Shown one piece after another: positions 17,944 through 26,435 of a stretch of DNA of 62,456 bases. The stretch's first letter is position 1. Every line of letters starts with the position of its first letter. The stretch comes from Nostocales cyanobacterium (GTDB taxonomy: Bacteria; Cyanobacteriota; Cyanobacteriia; Cyanobacteriales; Nostocaceae), in assembly GCA_004292695.1 (NCBI GenBank), contig RDXV01000007.1, positions 1-62,456 on the forward strand, in the 5' to 3' direction. Position numbers and translations under genes: made by a program. The notes beneath the pieces were generated by a model. It was not told where the DNA came from. It made no database searches and saw only the letters and a list, made by a program, of their open reading frames with translations.

Positions 17944-18717
17944 CTATGCAAAGTTAGAAAAATCTAAGTTGGGTGGGATGTCTTGAATGCGTCCGGGTCC
18001 GACTGCTTTTAAGGCTTCTGTGAGGAGAATATCACCAGTATACAGGGCTTTTCCAACTATTACACCTGTAACTCCTTGATGTTCTAGTGCTAATAAACTT
18101 AATAAGTCGGTTACAGAACTGACTCCACCGGAAGCGATGACGGGGATGGAAATTGCGTTTGCAAGTTCTCGGAGTGCGTCTAGGTTGGGTCCTTGGAGTG
18201 TTCCATCACGGTTGATGTCGGTGTAAATGATAGCTGCTGCACCAAGTTCTTGCATTTGGGTAGCTAGTTGGGTGGCTAAAACTTCGGAGGTTTCTAACCA
18301 ACCGCGAGTAGCAACTAAGCCGTTACGGGCATCAATTCCGACTATAATTTGTTGGGGAAAGTCTTGACAGAGTTCTTGGACTAATTGGGGTTTTTCAACT
18401 GCGACTGTTCCCAATATTGCCCACTGTACACCGAGATTAAATAATTGTCTCACACTGGAGCGATCGCGTAAACCACCACCTACTTCTATGGGGATGGAAA
18501 CTGCATTACAAATAGCTTCAATGGCTTTCAGGTTGACTATTTTACCTGCTTTTGCACCATCTAAGTCTACTAGGTGTAATCTGGTTGCACCTTGGTCAGC
18601 CCACATTTTAGCAGTTTCGGCGGGATTTTCGCTATAAACTTGAGATTGTGCGTAGTCTCCTTTATATAGTCGTACACAACGACCTTCTAATAAATCAATT
18701 GCTGGTAATATTTCCAT
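17944..18717 (-). CDS. hisA: Phosphoribosylformimino-5-aminoimidazole carboxamide ribotide isomerase HisA
   Basis: This 257-aa TIM-barrel enzyme catalyses the fourth step of histidine synthesis, opening the ring of ProFAR to PRFAR. The catalytic Asp8 is in [20 protein letters not shown]; the second catalytic Asp is in [17 protein letters not shown]. The phosphate-binding glycines are in [17 protein letters not shown] and [15 protein letters not shown]. Length equals the usual cyanobacterial size. Short repeat tracts (18718-18800) separate it from the DUF3593 gene upstream on the same strand. Confidence 0.97.
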   Translation of the reverse strand: MEILPAIDLLEGRCVRLYKGDYAQSQVYSENPAETAKMWADQGATRLHLVDLDGAKAGKIVNLKAIEAICNAVSIPIEVGGGLRDRSSVRQLFNLGVQWAILGTVAVEKPQLVQELCQDFPQQIIVGIDARNGLVATRGWLETSEVLATQLATQMQELGAAAIIYTDINRDGTLQGPNLDALRELANAISIPVIASGGVSSVTDLLSLLALEHQGVTGVIVGKALYTGDILLTEALKAVGPGRIQDIPPNLDFSNFA

Positions 18718-18720
18718 AAT

Positions 18721-18800
18721 TTGGTAATGGGTAATTGGTAATGGGTAATTGGTAATTGGTTATTCTAAATTCTTCATTCTAAATTCTAAATTCTTCATTC
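18721..18800. repeat. Tandem repeat tracts between hisA and the DUF3593 gene
   Basis: A tract of GGTAATGGGTAATT units is followed by several TTCTAAATTC / TTCATTCTAAATTC units. The second tract overlaps the last codons of the DUF3593 gene. Confidence 0.85.
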
Positions 18801-19088
18801 TAAATTCTCAATTCTTTGGACTGCTTGACGAAAACCTATGACTACTAAAATATTAGCTAGGGTTAAAAATACTTCTGCGCTACCGTGTAACCAGTCTATG
18901 TTTGCTAGTTGTTCTTGATAGTGAATTTTGGCATATATTCCCGCTGGAATGGTGACACCGACGAATACCAATGTACCGTAAAATCCATATAATGCTATGC
19001 GTGGCATTTGTGGACTGCGACTAATAAACCACAAAAAACCTAAGTAGGGAAATAATGAAAGGGCAAATAGGGTTTCTTTTGAGATCAT
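18795..19088 (-). CDS. DUF3593 membrane protein (97 aa)
   Basis: This small integral membrane protein has about three hydrophobic helices: ETLFALSLFPYLGFLWFIS (residues 4-22), IALYGFYGTLVFVGVTIPAG (31-50) and VFLTLANILVVIGFRQAV (73-90). The motif FPYLGFLWFISRSPQMP and the order of helices match DUF3593, a family conserved in cyanobacteria and plastids. It lies 9 bases after the DUF2499 (Ycf49-like) gene, and the two almost always occur together, suggesting a joint role, perhaps in thylakoids. Function unproven. The last residues (QRIENLE) are partly encoded by the adjoining repeat tract. Confidence 0.8.
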   Translation of the reverse strand: MISKETLFALSLFPYLGFLWFISRSPQMPRIALYGFYGTLVFVGVTIPAGIYAKIHYQEQLANIDWLHGSAEVFLTLANILVVIGFRQAVQRIENLE

Positions 19089-19097
19089 TATTCTGAT

Positions 19098-19430
19098 TTA
19101 ATCTGATTTAATAGTGTCGGTGTTAGTTGTTTTTATGGAGTTGGTGGAACGCCAAATCAAGAAAGCTGCCGCCCATAGTGTAAAATTACCGACTAATGTC
19201 ATGGTAGCTTGGAGGGTGACTAACCATTCTAAAGATTCAGAGTTATCAAAATAATGCCAGGTACAAGCACACATGGCACTAATTAAAGCTGGTAACATGG
19301 CAAATGATAAACTCCACCAATTACGGTTTCCTGTCAATTCTCCGTATCTCCAAATTAACCACATAGCGACTATCCACTCGATGACGCTAGAAACATGAAT
19401 TATCCAGGTGGGTATAGAAAGTGCGTGCAT
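19098..19430 (-). CDS. DUF2499 / Ycf49-like membrane protein (110 aa)
   Basis: Three transmembrane segments are visible: IIHVSSVIEWIVAMWLIWRY (about 9-28), WSLSFAMLPALISAMCACTW (about 38-58) and TLQATMTLVGNFTLWAAAFL (about 72-92). The motifs ALSIPTWIIHVSSVIEW and CACTWHYFDNSESLEWLV are those of the Ycf49/DUF2499 family found in all oxygenic phototrophs. The gene is first in a two-gene unit with DUF3593. The cytosolic tail (NSIKTTNTDTIKSD) is variable. Function is unknown; conservation with chloroplast genomes points to photosynthetic membrane biogenesis by inference only. Confidence 0.85.
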   Translation of the reverse strand: MHALSIPTWIIHVSSVIEWIVAMWLIWRYGELTGNRNWWSLSFAMLPALISAMCACTWHYFDNSESLEWLVTLQATMTLVGNFTLWAAAFLIWRSTNSIKTTNTDTIKSD

Positions 19431-19626
19431 AATGTATAAGGAGATCGAGGAGTCAGGAGATCGAGAATATCGAGGAGTTTTAGGAGTTAGTTATTGAAGA
19501 TTTGGTTTTTTACATTTTTGTATTTTTTAGGTTGTTTTTTTAGGAAAAGTAACATTTATTTTCAAATTTAACCTTTACAATTTAACCTTTATATTTTAAA
19601 CTTTGAATTTTTAATTTGTTGAAAAT

Positions 19627-20667
19627 ATGCGTGTTTTATTGTCTGGATATTATGGTCAAGGTAACGGTGGTGATGAGGCTTTGTTAGCTACTCTTTTACA
19701 AATGTTACCATCTTCTGTTACTCCTGTGGTACTTTCGGGAAATCCCCAATTAACAAGTTTACGTTATGGGGTGGAAAGTTACAATCGTAAAGATTTTTTA
19801 CAGGTAATTAAGGCGTTACGTTCTTGTGATGCTTTTGTTTGGGGTGGTGGTAGTTTAATTCAAGATGTTACCAGTTTTATTAGTCCTTTTTATTATGGGG
19901 GATTGATGGCGATCGCGCAAGTTATGGGTTTGAAAACTATTGCTTGGGGACAGGGTATTGGTCCTTTGTTACGTCCCCAAACTCGTTGGTTAGCAAAGAT
20001 GAATTTTGCTGGTTGTGTTAATGTGAGTGTACGCGATCGCCAAAGTTCTGCGTTATTATCAAGTTGGAATATACCACATATTCTTGCCCCTGATCCAGTT
20101 TGGGCATTAACATCTAAACCAGTAACGGAATTAGCAAATTTACCCACTCCCAGAATAGCAGTTACTCTCAGAAATCATCGTCATTTAACCAATACTAGAT
20201 TAGCACATTTAACCCAATCTTTGATAAATTTACAAACTGCGACTCAAGCATTTATTTTATTAATTCCCTTTCAAAAAAGCGAAGATTTAGGAATTGCTGA
20301 AAATATTAAATCACAGTTAACTAATAATTCGCAAATTCTCTGTTTAGAAGATCCCGAATTATTAAAAGGTGCATTTCAAAATGTAGATATGGTGATAGGG
20401 ATGAGGTTACATAGTTTAATTATGGCAGCTAGTGAAGGTTGTCGTTGTTTTGCTATCAGTTATGATCCGAAAATTAACCGTTTGATGGAAGATTTACAAA
20501 TACCAGGATGGGATTTAGAAAATATTCCTGATGATGTGGATTTTATCAGTAAAACTTGGATTGAATTTTATCAGAATAGTGATAAATTATCAAGTGATAA
20601 AGTTCAATCTTTGAAAACTGAAGCATTGTTACATCAGCAATTACTAGAAACCTCATTAAATCTGTAA
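19627..20667 (+). CDS. csaB: Polysaccharide pyruvyl transferase CsaB
   Basis: The 346-aa protein starts MRVLLSGYYGQGNGGDEALL, the signature of cyanobacterial CsaB. A GGGSLIQDVTSF motif is at about residue 74, AWGQGIGPL follows, and GMRLHSLIMA near residue 258 is the conserved nucleotide/phosphate-binding loop of the pyruvyltransferase family. CsaB transfers pyruvate ketal from PEP to cell-wall polysaccharide; in S-layer organisms the pyruvylated polymer is what SLH domains bind. The window also carries two SLH proteins (6618 and 9266), making this a functional partner although not a neighbour. It stands alone; a degenerate ACAGAGGCACAAAG repeat follows. Confidence 0.92.
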   Translation: MRVLLSGYYGQGNGGDEALLATLLQMLPSSVTPVVLSGNPQLTSLRYGVESYNRKDFLQVIKALRSCDAFVWGGGSLIQDVTSFISPFYYGGLMAIAQVMGLKTIAWGQGIGPLLRPQTRWLAKMNFAGCVNVSVRDRQSSALLSSWNIPHILAPDPVWALTSKPVTELANLPTPRIAVTLRNHRHLTNTRLAHLTQSLINLQTATQAFILLIPFQKSEDLGIAENIKSQLTNNSQILCLEDPELLKGAFQNVDMVIGMRLHSLIMAASEGCRCFAISYDPKINRLMEDLQIPGWDLENIPDDVDFISKTWIEFYQNSDKLSSDKVQSLKTEALLHQQLLETSLNL

Positions 20668-20706
20668 AATTATTTGTGTTTATCTGCGGTGTAAAAACGG
20701 AAATTT

Positions 20707-20752
20707 AACGAACCACAGAGGCACAAAGAACGCGGAGGAATGAGGTTTTGAG
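20707..20752. repeat. Degenerate GAACCACAGAGGCACAAAG repeat
   Basis: This sequence matches the interior of the inverted-repeat element at 8122-8213 (ACGAACCACAGAGG, GGAATGAGG) but lacks its terminal repeats. Related ACGCAGAGGCGCAGAG-type units occur at 30046-30072, 31901-31920, 34831-34867 (complement) and 35870-35905 (complement). Confidence 0.75.
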
Positions 20753-20777
20753 ATGTTTTTTTTATTTGGGTTAAATT

Positions 20778-21641
20778 TTAGTTTTTAAATTCTTTTTCAA
20801 TGGCTAAGTATTCTGGTACACCCATCAAATTTTGAAAGTCTTGGAATTTCATTAGGTTTGATAAGTTGGCTGTGGTTTCTTGGGTTTTTAGATGTTGAAA
20901 ACAAGCACTAATTACTTCGGTGGCGGCCATTAAAGCTGTGAGGGGAAAGAAGACTATTTTAAAACCTAATTTTTGTAGTTCTGTGGTGCTAATTTCTGGT
21001 GTTTTTCCTCCTTCTACAATGTTCGCTACTAAGGGTATATCAGGGAAGTTTTTAGCAATAATTTCTAATTCTTGCACAGACTGGGGCGCTTCTATAAATA
21101 AAACATCTGCTCCCGCATCAAGATAACATTTTCCTCGGTTAATAGCTTCATCTAAACCCAAAACTGCACGGGCATCAGTTCGAGCTATAATTACTAAATT
21201 ACTATCACCTTTTGCGGATACAGCAGCACGAATTTTACCCGCGTGTTCTTCCATAGCAATTACTCGTTTACCTTCAAAATGTCCACATTTTTTTGGCCAT
21301 TCTTGATCTTCTAATATAATTCCCGCCAACCCAATTTGTACAGCATCTTTCACAGTTCGCATTACATTTAAAGCATTACCATAACCTGTGTCACAGTCGG
21401 CAATTAAGGGTATACTTATATTTTGGGTTATTCTACTAACACTATAAAACATTTCTGTGGCAGTTAAAAACCCATAGTCAGGTAAACCCAAGGTGGAAGC
21501 AGCAATACCAAAACCGCTGGTAGCAGCAACTTTAAACCCTGCTTTTTCTGCTAGTTTTGCACTCAGACAGTCATAGACACCGGGAATAATAATAATTTCT
21601 GGTTGTGCGAGTAATTCCCGCAATTTTTGAGCAGTAGACAT
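20778..21641 (-). CDS. Isocitrate lyase / PEP mutase family carbon-carbon lyase (287 aa)
   Basis: This is a TIM-barrel protein of the ICL/PEP-mutase superfamily. It has LIADCDTGYGNALNVMRTV (metal and substrate loop), WPKKCGHFEGKRVI (the KKCGH active-site loop with the catalytic Cys) and VIIARTDARAVLGLDEAI. Intact Cys and length suggest a methylisocitrate-lyase, oxaloacetate-decarboxylase or PEP-mutase-like activity; substrate cannot be told from sequence. I start at the ATG at 21641 (MSTAQKLRELLAQPEIIIIPG), where homology begins. An in-frame ATG at 21752 would add 37 hydrophobic residues that overlap the divergent nitrilase remnant and look non-coding. Divergent from that remnant. Confidence 0.87.
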   Translation of the reverse strand: MSTAQKLRELLAQPEIIIIPGVYDCLSAKLAEKAGFKVAATSGFGIAASTLGLPDYGFLTATEMFYSVSRITQNISIPLIADCDTGYGNALNVMRTVKDAVQIGLAGIILEDQEWPKKCGHFEGKRVIAMEEHAGKIRAAVSAKGDSNLVIIARTDARAVLGLDEAINRGKCYLDAGADVLFIEAPQSVQELEIIAKNFPDIPLVANIVEGGKTPEISTTELQKLGFKIVFFPLTALMAATEVISACFQHLKTQETTANLSNLMKFQDFQNLMGVPEYLAIEKEFKN

Positions 21642-21664
21642 CACAAAAATAATCAAAGTACAAT

Positions 21665-22177
21665 GCAGCAATAGCATCAGAGGAAATTTTATATCCCGAA
21701 GTAACCAGATGTTTAACAATGAGAGGAGCGGAAATTTTATTACATCCCACATCGGAAATTTATCAACGCAATATTACACCTAAAGACGCTGCTAAAATTA
21801 GCCGTAGTGTGGAAAATATGATTTATGTCATATCTACAAATACCGCTGGAATAGTTAACAGTTATATACCAAGTGATTCTGTAGATGGTGGTTCTAAAAT
21901 TATTGATTATCGGGGTATAGTTGTAGCAGAAACAGGAGCAGGTGAAAGTATGGCAGCTTTTGCTGATATTAATTTAGCAGGTTTGAGAGGCGATCACCAG
22001 CGTCCAGGTTTAAATAATTTACTCTCTCGTCAAAGGTTTGAAATATACGCCCAAAGTTATCTGAATTCACAATTTTACCCACCCAATACAATGGCAGATG
22101 GTAATATAGAAAGAAAACATTTTATCCAAACCCAAAAACAAACCATTGAACGCCTAACAACTTTAGGTATTATTTAA
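21665..22177 (+). pseudogene. 5'-truncated nitrilase-family (carbon-nitrogen hydrolase) gene
   Basis: The frame reads AAIASEEILYPEVTR, CLTMRGAEILLHPTSEI, SVENMIYVISTNTAGIV, GGSKIIDYRGIVVAETG, which is the C-terminal half of a nitrilase-superfamily amidohydrolase. Coding similarity runs upstream of the first available ATG (21719), to about 21665, with no start codon. The whole N-terminal half with catalytic Glu and Lys is absent. The position normally taken by the catalytic Cys reads Ser-Glu-Glu here. The missing 5' part has been replaced by the head of the divergent PEP-mutase-family gene, 24 bases away, implying a deletion or rearrangement. The next gene, an aldehyde dehydrogenase on the same strand, was probably its operon partner. 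Confidence 0.7.
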
Positions 22178-22206
22178 TTTTAAATCATGATCAAAAAACT
22201 AATAAT

Positions 22207-22270
22207 TGATAACTGATAACTGATAACTGATAACTGATAACTGATAACTGATAACTGATAACTGATAACT
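22207..22270. repeat. Heptamer tandem repeat TGATAAC x~9
   Basis: About nine copies of TGATAAC end two bases before the aldehyde dehydrogenase ATG, so the tract occupies the normal ribosome-binding position. Confidence 0.93.
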
Positions 22271-22271
22271 A

Positions 22272-23690
22272 ATGACTAAAACAATTGAAATTCGTAACCC
22301 CCGTACAGGTAAATTTGACTATGTAATTATTCCCCCACCTCCTAAATTACTTTCCCAACAATGTCATCGTTTGAGAAGAGGACAAATTGCCTGGGAAGAA
22401 ATTGGAATTGCCGGTAGAATTGAAGCCTTAAAACAATGGAAACAAGCAATATTAGCAGAACGTCAAAATATCACCGATGCCTTAGTTAATGATACAGGCA
22501 GATTATCCATTTCCAACTTAGAAATTGACTCACTTTTAAACAGTATTGATAGATGGTGTAACCTCGCACCTCAGCTATTACAAACCACCGCAAAAAATAC
22601 ATCCATTCCTTTTATTTCTTTACAACAAGCAGCCGTTCCTTATACATTAGTAGGTGTAATTAGTCCTTGGAATTTTCCCCTTTTATTATCTACAATTGAT
22701 ACAATTCCTGCCTTATTAGCTGGCTGTGCAGTTATAGTTAAACCCAGTGAAATTACACCCCGTTTTGTAGCTCCATTAATGACTGCCACAAATACAGTTC
22801 CCCTATTAAGAGACGTTTTGAATTTTGTAGAAGGTGCAGGAGAAATAGGAGCAAATTTAATCGAAGAAGTAGATTTAATTTGCTTTACAGGTAGTGTAGA
22901 AACTGGTAGAATAGTAGCAGAATCAGCAGCTAAAAATTTTATTCCTGCATTCTTAGAATTAGGAGGAAAAGATCCAGCCATAGTGTTAGAATCAGCAGAT
23001 TTAGATTTAGCAACCTCAGCTATTTTATGGGGTTCAGTTGTTAATTCAGGACAGTCATGTTTATCCATTGAAAGAATCTATGTAGCAGAATCTATTTTTG
23101 AAGAATTTTATCACCGACTCATTACCAAAGCACACCATTTACAACTAGCTTATCCCACAGTTGAAAGCGGAGAAATAGGACCGATAATGTCTGAACACCA
23201 AGCAGCAATTATTAATGAACATTTACAAGATGCCATTAATAAAGGTGCAATTATTCATTGTGGTGGTAAAGTAGAAGAAATCGGTGGTGGTTGGTGGTGT
23301 CGGCCAACAGTGATCACAAATGTTAACCACACAATGAAAATAATGACCGAAGAAACCTTTGGTCCAATTATGCCAATTATGCCTTTTTCTAGTATAGAAG
23401 AAGCGATAAATTTAGCCAATGATTCTATGTATGGATTGAGTGCAGCTATTTTTTCCGAATCAATGGAATTAGCATTAGAAATAGGGATGCAAATTGATGT
23501 CGGTGCGATTAGTGTTAATGATGCAGGTTTAACATCAATGATGCAAGAAGGAGAAAAAAACGCCTTTAAATTTTCTGGTTTAGGAGGTTCGCGCATGGGA
23601 CCAGAAGGTTTAAAACGTTTCCTCAGAAAAAAAGCATTTTTGATTAAGACTAACACCAATAAAGATCCTTGGTGGTTTAATGAAGAATAG
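22272..23690 (+). CDS. NAD(P)-dependent aldehyde dehydrogenase (472 aa)
   Basis: The general ALDH fold is complete. The N-terminal part shows VGVISPWNFPLLLSTIDTIPA and VIVKPSEITPRF (Rossmann and cofactor Lys), ICFTGSVETGRIV (nucleotide loop), catalytic Glu in FLELGGKDPAIVL, and catalytic nucleophile Cys263 in NSGQSCLSIERIYV. The C-terminal part has TEETFGPIMPIMPF and a KFSGLGGSRMGPEG oligomerisation segment. It oxidises an aldehyde to the acid; the closest groups by motif are succinate-semialdehyde/betaine-aldehyde types, but substrate is not assignable. It follows the truncated nitrilase on the same strand with 94 bases between them, mostly repeat. A TGATAAC tract lies against the start codon and no Shine-Dalgarno remains. 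Confidence 0.92.
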   Translation: MTKTIEIRNPRTGKFDYVIIPPPPKLLSQQCHRLRRGQIAWEEIGIAGRIEALKQWKQAILAERQNITDALVNDTGRLSISNLEIDSLLNSIDRWCNLAPQLLQTTAKNTSIPFISLQQAAVPYTLVGVISPWNFPLLLSTIDTIPALLAGCAVIVKPSEITPRFVAPLMTATNTVPLLRDVLNFVEGAGEIGANLIEEVDLICFTGSVETGRIVAESAAKNFIPAFLELGGKDPAIVLESADLDLATSAILWGSVVNSGQSCLSIERIYVAESIFEEFYHRLITKAHHLQLAYPTVESGEIGPIMSEHQAAIINEHLQDAINKGAIIHCGGKVEEIGGGWWCRPTVITNVNHTMKIMTEETFGPIMPIMPFSSIEEAINLANDSMYGLSAAIFSESMELALEIGMQIDVGAISVNDAGLTSMMQEGEKNAFKFSGLGGSRMGPEGLKRFLRKKAFLIKTNTNKDPWWFNEE

Positions 23691-23801
23691 GTGACAGTTG
23701 ACAGTTGACAGTTGACAGGTGACAGTTGACAGGTGACAGTTGACAGGTGACAGGTGACAGGTGACAGTTGACAGTTGACAGTTGACAGTTGACAGTTGAC
23801 A
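23691..23801. repeat. Heptamer tandem repeat GTTGACA/GGTGACA x~15
   Basis: About 15 copies of the variable heptamer (GTTGACA or GGTGACA) lie between the aldehyde dehydrogenase and the four-helix-bundle gene. Two interconverting variants alternate irregularly. Confidence 0.93.
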
Positions 23802-23836
23802 ATTTTAAAAGTGGTTAATTAGAGAATTTTACTTAA

Positions 23837-24232
23837 ATGTCAAATTTGAAAGAGACACAAGAAATAACCGATAACTCACCTTTAAAAAATAAATCTTTTG
23901 CTTTTGCTATCCGAATAGTTAACTTGAATAAATATCTATGTTTAATTAAACAAGAATATGTGTTATCAAAACAACTGCTAAGGTCTGGAACTGCCATTGG
24001 TGCATTAGTCAAAGAAGCAGAACAAGCCGAAAGTAAAGCTGATTTTATTCATAAATTAGCGATCACCCTCAAAGAAGCTAACGAAACCGAATATTGGATA
24101 TCACTACTCAGAGAAACCGATTATCTCACCGCAAAAGAAAGCGAATCCATCTTAAACGACCTAAAACAACTCCTAAAACTATTAACCAGTATTATCAAAA
24201 CAAGCAAACAAAAACTCAACCCAAAACCCTAA
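23837..24232 (+). CDS. Four-helix-bundle protein (23S rRNA intervening-sequence family)
   Basis: This 131-aa all-helical protein has motifs of the S23 / IVP four-helix-bundle family: SFAFAIRIVNLNKYL, YVLSKQLLRSGTAIGALVKEA, KADFIHKLAITLKEANETEYW and LLRETDYLTAKE. Family members were first noted inside 23S rRNA intervening sequences, but many, as here, are free-standing genes flanked by repeats. Biochemical role is not established. Tandem repeats lie on both sides (23691-23801 and 24246-24305), a common setting for these genes in Nostocales. Confidence 0.88.
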   Translation: MSNLKETQEITDNSPLKNKSFAFAIRIVNLNKYLCLIKQEYVLSKQLLRSGTAIGALVKEAEQAESKADFIHKLAITLKEANETEYWISLLRETDYLTAKESESILNDLKQLLKLLTSIIKTSKQKLNPKP

Positions 24233-24245
24233 CCCACCAACCACC

Positions 24246-24305
24246 ATTTGTCAACTGTCAACTGTCAACTGTCAACTGTCAACTATCAACTGTCAACTAT
24301 CAATT
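24246..24305. repeat. Heptamer tandem repeat TGTCAAC x~8
   Basis: About eight copies of TGTCAAC/TATCAAC, the reverse complement of the GTTGACA unit at 23691-23801. The two tracts therefore bracket the four-helix-bundle gene as a large inverted repeat. Confidence 0.92.
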
Positions 24306-24755
24306 ATGTCTAATATTCGTTTAGAAATGCCAGTTTTAGCCCGTCATGAAGGTGAATGGAAAGGAACGTATACTCTTGTTGATGTGAATGGTAAAATTCT
24401 TGATCAACATCATTCCCATTTAAGTTGTTTATTTCCTGAAAATGGCGAATATCCATATTACCAAATCAATCGTTATACATGGGAAAATGGGAAAACTGAA
24501 GAACATAAATTTCCCGGAACTTATCAAGATAAAACTCTTTGGTTTGATACTGAACGTATTCAAGGTAAAGCTTGGGAAATTGATGATGCAACTGTAATTT
24601 TATGGTTTGGTTATAAACAATTTCCAGGTGCATATTTATATGAAATGATTCAAATTAGCCCAGATAATAACCATCGCGCCCGTACCTGGCACTGGTTTAA
24701 AAACGACCAAATTTATCAACGCACCTTAATACAAGAACAAAGAGTAATAATGTAA
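24306..24755 (+). CDS. DUF3598 family protein (149 aa)
   Basis: It has a lipocalin-like or beta-barrel pattern: MPVLARHEGEWKGTYTLVD, HLSCLFPENGEYPYYQINRYTW, FDTERIQGKAWEIDDATVIL, YEMIQISPDNNHRARTWHWF. These are the DUF3598 signatures, a family mostly in cyanobacteria and plants, some of whose members act as phycobilin lyase-like or chromophore-related folds; no enzymatic role is assigned here. Size (149 aa) is that of the single-domain version. The start ATG follows directly on a TGTCAAC repeat tract with no obvious ribosome-binding site. No signal peptide. Confidence 0.8.
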   Translation: MSNIRLEMPVLARHEGEWKGTYTLVDVNGKILDQHHSHLSCLFPENGEYPYYQINRYTWENGKTEEHKFPGTYQDKTLWFDTERIQGKAWEIDDATVILWFGYKQFPGAYLYEMIQISPDNNHRARTWHWFKNDQIYQRTLIQEQRVIM

Positions 24756-24856
24756 ATTCAGTATTTTCCGTTTACCTACTCTCAAAGTAAATACAGCAGC
24801 TTGCGTAGTTAGGAGGTACAACATCTAAATTCAAACCTATACACAAAGCCAGTTTT

Positions 24857-24899
<43 letters not shown>

Positions 24900-24984
24900 A
24901 TTCTGCTATATTGCCTGTAACTGCCAAAGTTGTTTAATGTAGGATGTTGATAGATCCGAAAATTCAACTTGTTTAGGTTTAAGC

Positions 24985-26370
24985 ATGGCAAAAAGCGATA
25001 AAATCAATTATTCAACTCCCAGCGGTTTTCCCGAATTTCTCCCCAGTGAAAAGCGTTTAGAAGTACATTTATTAGATATAATCAGGCGTGTATTTGAAAG
25101 TTATGGTTTTACACCTATTGAAACCCCAGCAGTAGAAAGGTTAGAAGTGCTGCAAGCTAAAGGAAACCAAGGGGATAACATTATTTATGGAATTGAGCCA
25201 ATTTTACCACCAAATCGCCAAGCAGAAAAAGATAAATCCGGTGAAAGTGGTTCAGAAGCAAGAGCTTTAAAATTTGATCAAACTGTACCTTTTGCGGCTT
25301 ATATTGCTCGTCATTTGAATGAATTAACCTTTCCCTTTGCGCGTTATCAAATGGATATAGTTTTTCGCGGAGAGAGGGCAAAAGATGGACGTTTTCGGCA
25401 GTTTCGTCAATGTGATATAGATGTAGTTGGACGTGGTAAATTGAGTTTATTATATGATGCTCAAATGCCAGCAATTATCACCGAAATTTTTGAAGCAATT
25501 AACATCGGTGATTTTGTAATTAGAATTAATAACCGTAAAATTCTTACAGGTTTCTTTCAATCTGTGGGAGTAGCTGAAAATCAAATTAAAACCTGTATTG
25601 GTATCATTGATAATTTGGAAAAAATCGGCGTTGAAAAAGTAAAAAAAGAATTAGAAAAAGAAGGTATTACATCAGAAACCACAGAAAAAATAATTGAGTT
25701 TATCAACATAGATGGTGGGGTGGATGAAGTTTTAGATAAACTCAAATATCTCGGTGCAAATTCAGCTAATGCTGAAGAATTTAATTTAGGAGTTAGTGAA
25801 TTAACCACCGTAATTAATGGAGTTCGAGATTTAGGAGTTGCTGAAAATCGTTTCCGTGTAGATTTATCAATTGCGCGGGGTTTAAATTATTATACTGGCA
25901 CAGTTTATGAAACTACCTTAATTGGCCATAAAGCATTAGGTAGTATTTGTTCTGGTGGCAGATATGAAGAATTAGTGGGAATGTTTTTAGGGGAAAAAAT
26001 GCCCGGTGTGGGTATTTCCATTGGTTTAACGCGGTTAATTAGTCGCCTTTTAAAAGCAGGAATTTTAAATACTTTATCTGCAACACCAGCGCAAGTCATG
26101 GTAGTCAATATGCAGGAAGATTTAATGCCTGTTTATTTACAAGTTTCCCAACAATTAAGACAAGCGGGAATTAATGTAATTACTAACTTTGAGAAAAAAC
26201 AACTTGGTAAACAATTTCAAGCCGCAGATAAACAGGGAATTAGATTTTGTGTGATTATTGGTGCAGATGAAGCAGCAGCCCAAAAATCATCATTAAAGGA
26301 TTTACAAACTGGTGAACAAATAGAGGTAAATTTGATAGATTTAGCTGATACTGTGAAAAGTAGATTGTAA
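24985..26370 (+). CDS. hisS: Histidyl-tRNA synthetase HisS
   Basis: This 461-aa class II aminoacyl-tRNA synthetase charges tRNA-His. Motif 1 region: GFPEFLPSEKRLEVHLLDII. Motif 2: DIVFRGERAKDGRFRQFRQC. The histidine-specific loop is ARGLNYYTGTVYE with SICSGGRYEELVG. Motif 3 is PGVGISIGLTRL. The C-terminal anticodon-binding domain begins near residue 370 (AQVMVVNMQEDLMPVYLQV). All key residues are present and it should be functional. The gene is alone, preceded by an ACTCCTG repeat, and followed 3 bases after the stop by a 15-bp hairpin repeat that may act as a transcript end between convergent genes. Confidence 0.96.
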   Translation: MAKSDKINYSTPSGFPEFLPSEKRLEVHLLDIIRRVFESYGFTPIETPAVERLEVLQAKGNQGDNIIYGIEPILPPNRQAEKDKSGESGSEARALKFDQTVPFAAYIARHLNELTFPFARYQMDIVFRGERAKDGRFRQFRQCDIDVVGRGKLSLLYDAQMPAIITEIFEAINIGDFVIRINNRKILTGFFQSVGVAENQIKTCIGIIDNLEKIGVEKVKKELEKEGITSETTEKIIEFINIDGGVDEVLDKLKYLGANSANAEEFNLGVSELTTVINGVRDLGVAENRFRVDLSIARGLNYYTGTVYETTLIGHKALGSICSGGRYEELVGMFLGEKMPGVGISIGLTRLISRLLKAGILNTLSATPAQVMVVNMQEDLMPVYLQVSQQLRQAGINVITNFEKKQLGKQFQAADKQGIRFCVIIGADEAAAQKSSLKDLQTGEQIEVNLIDLADTVKSRL

Positions 26371-26373
26371 CCC

Positions 26374-26416
26374 AGATCCCCGACTTCTGACAATCAATAA
26401 AAGAAGTCGGGGATCT
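26374..26416. repeat. Hairpin repeat AGATCCCCGACTTCT, copy 1
   Basis: A perfect 15-bp inverted repeat (26374-26388 with 26402-26416) has a 13-base loop and lies between the convergent hisS and Rieske genes. Three further copies of the family lie at 30112-30176, 37733-37798 and 39771-39803. It may serve as a bidirectional terminator, though no T-run follows. Confidence 0.85.
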
Positions 26417-26435
26417 TATCGCTGAAAATTGATAG

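Noticed and set aside
21642-21752. N-terminal extension of the PEP-mutase-family protein (37 hydrophobic residues)
   Set aside because: It overlaps the antisense nitrilase remnant, and family homology starts at MSTAQKL; a mis-chosen upstream start is more likely than a signal peptide.
24094-24324. Overlapping frame rich in Thr, Gln and Pro next to the four-helix-bundle gene
   Set aside because: It is a shifted reading of that gene continued through the TGTCAAC repeats, which by themselves give a repetitive NCQLSTV-type protein.
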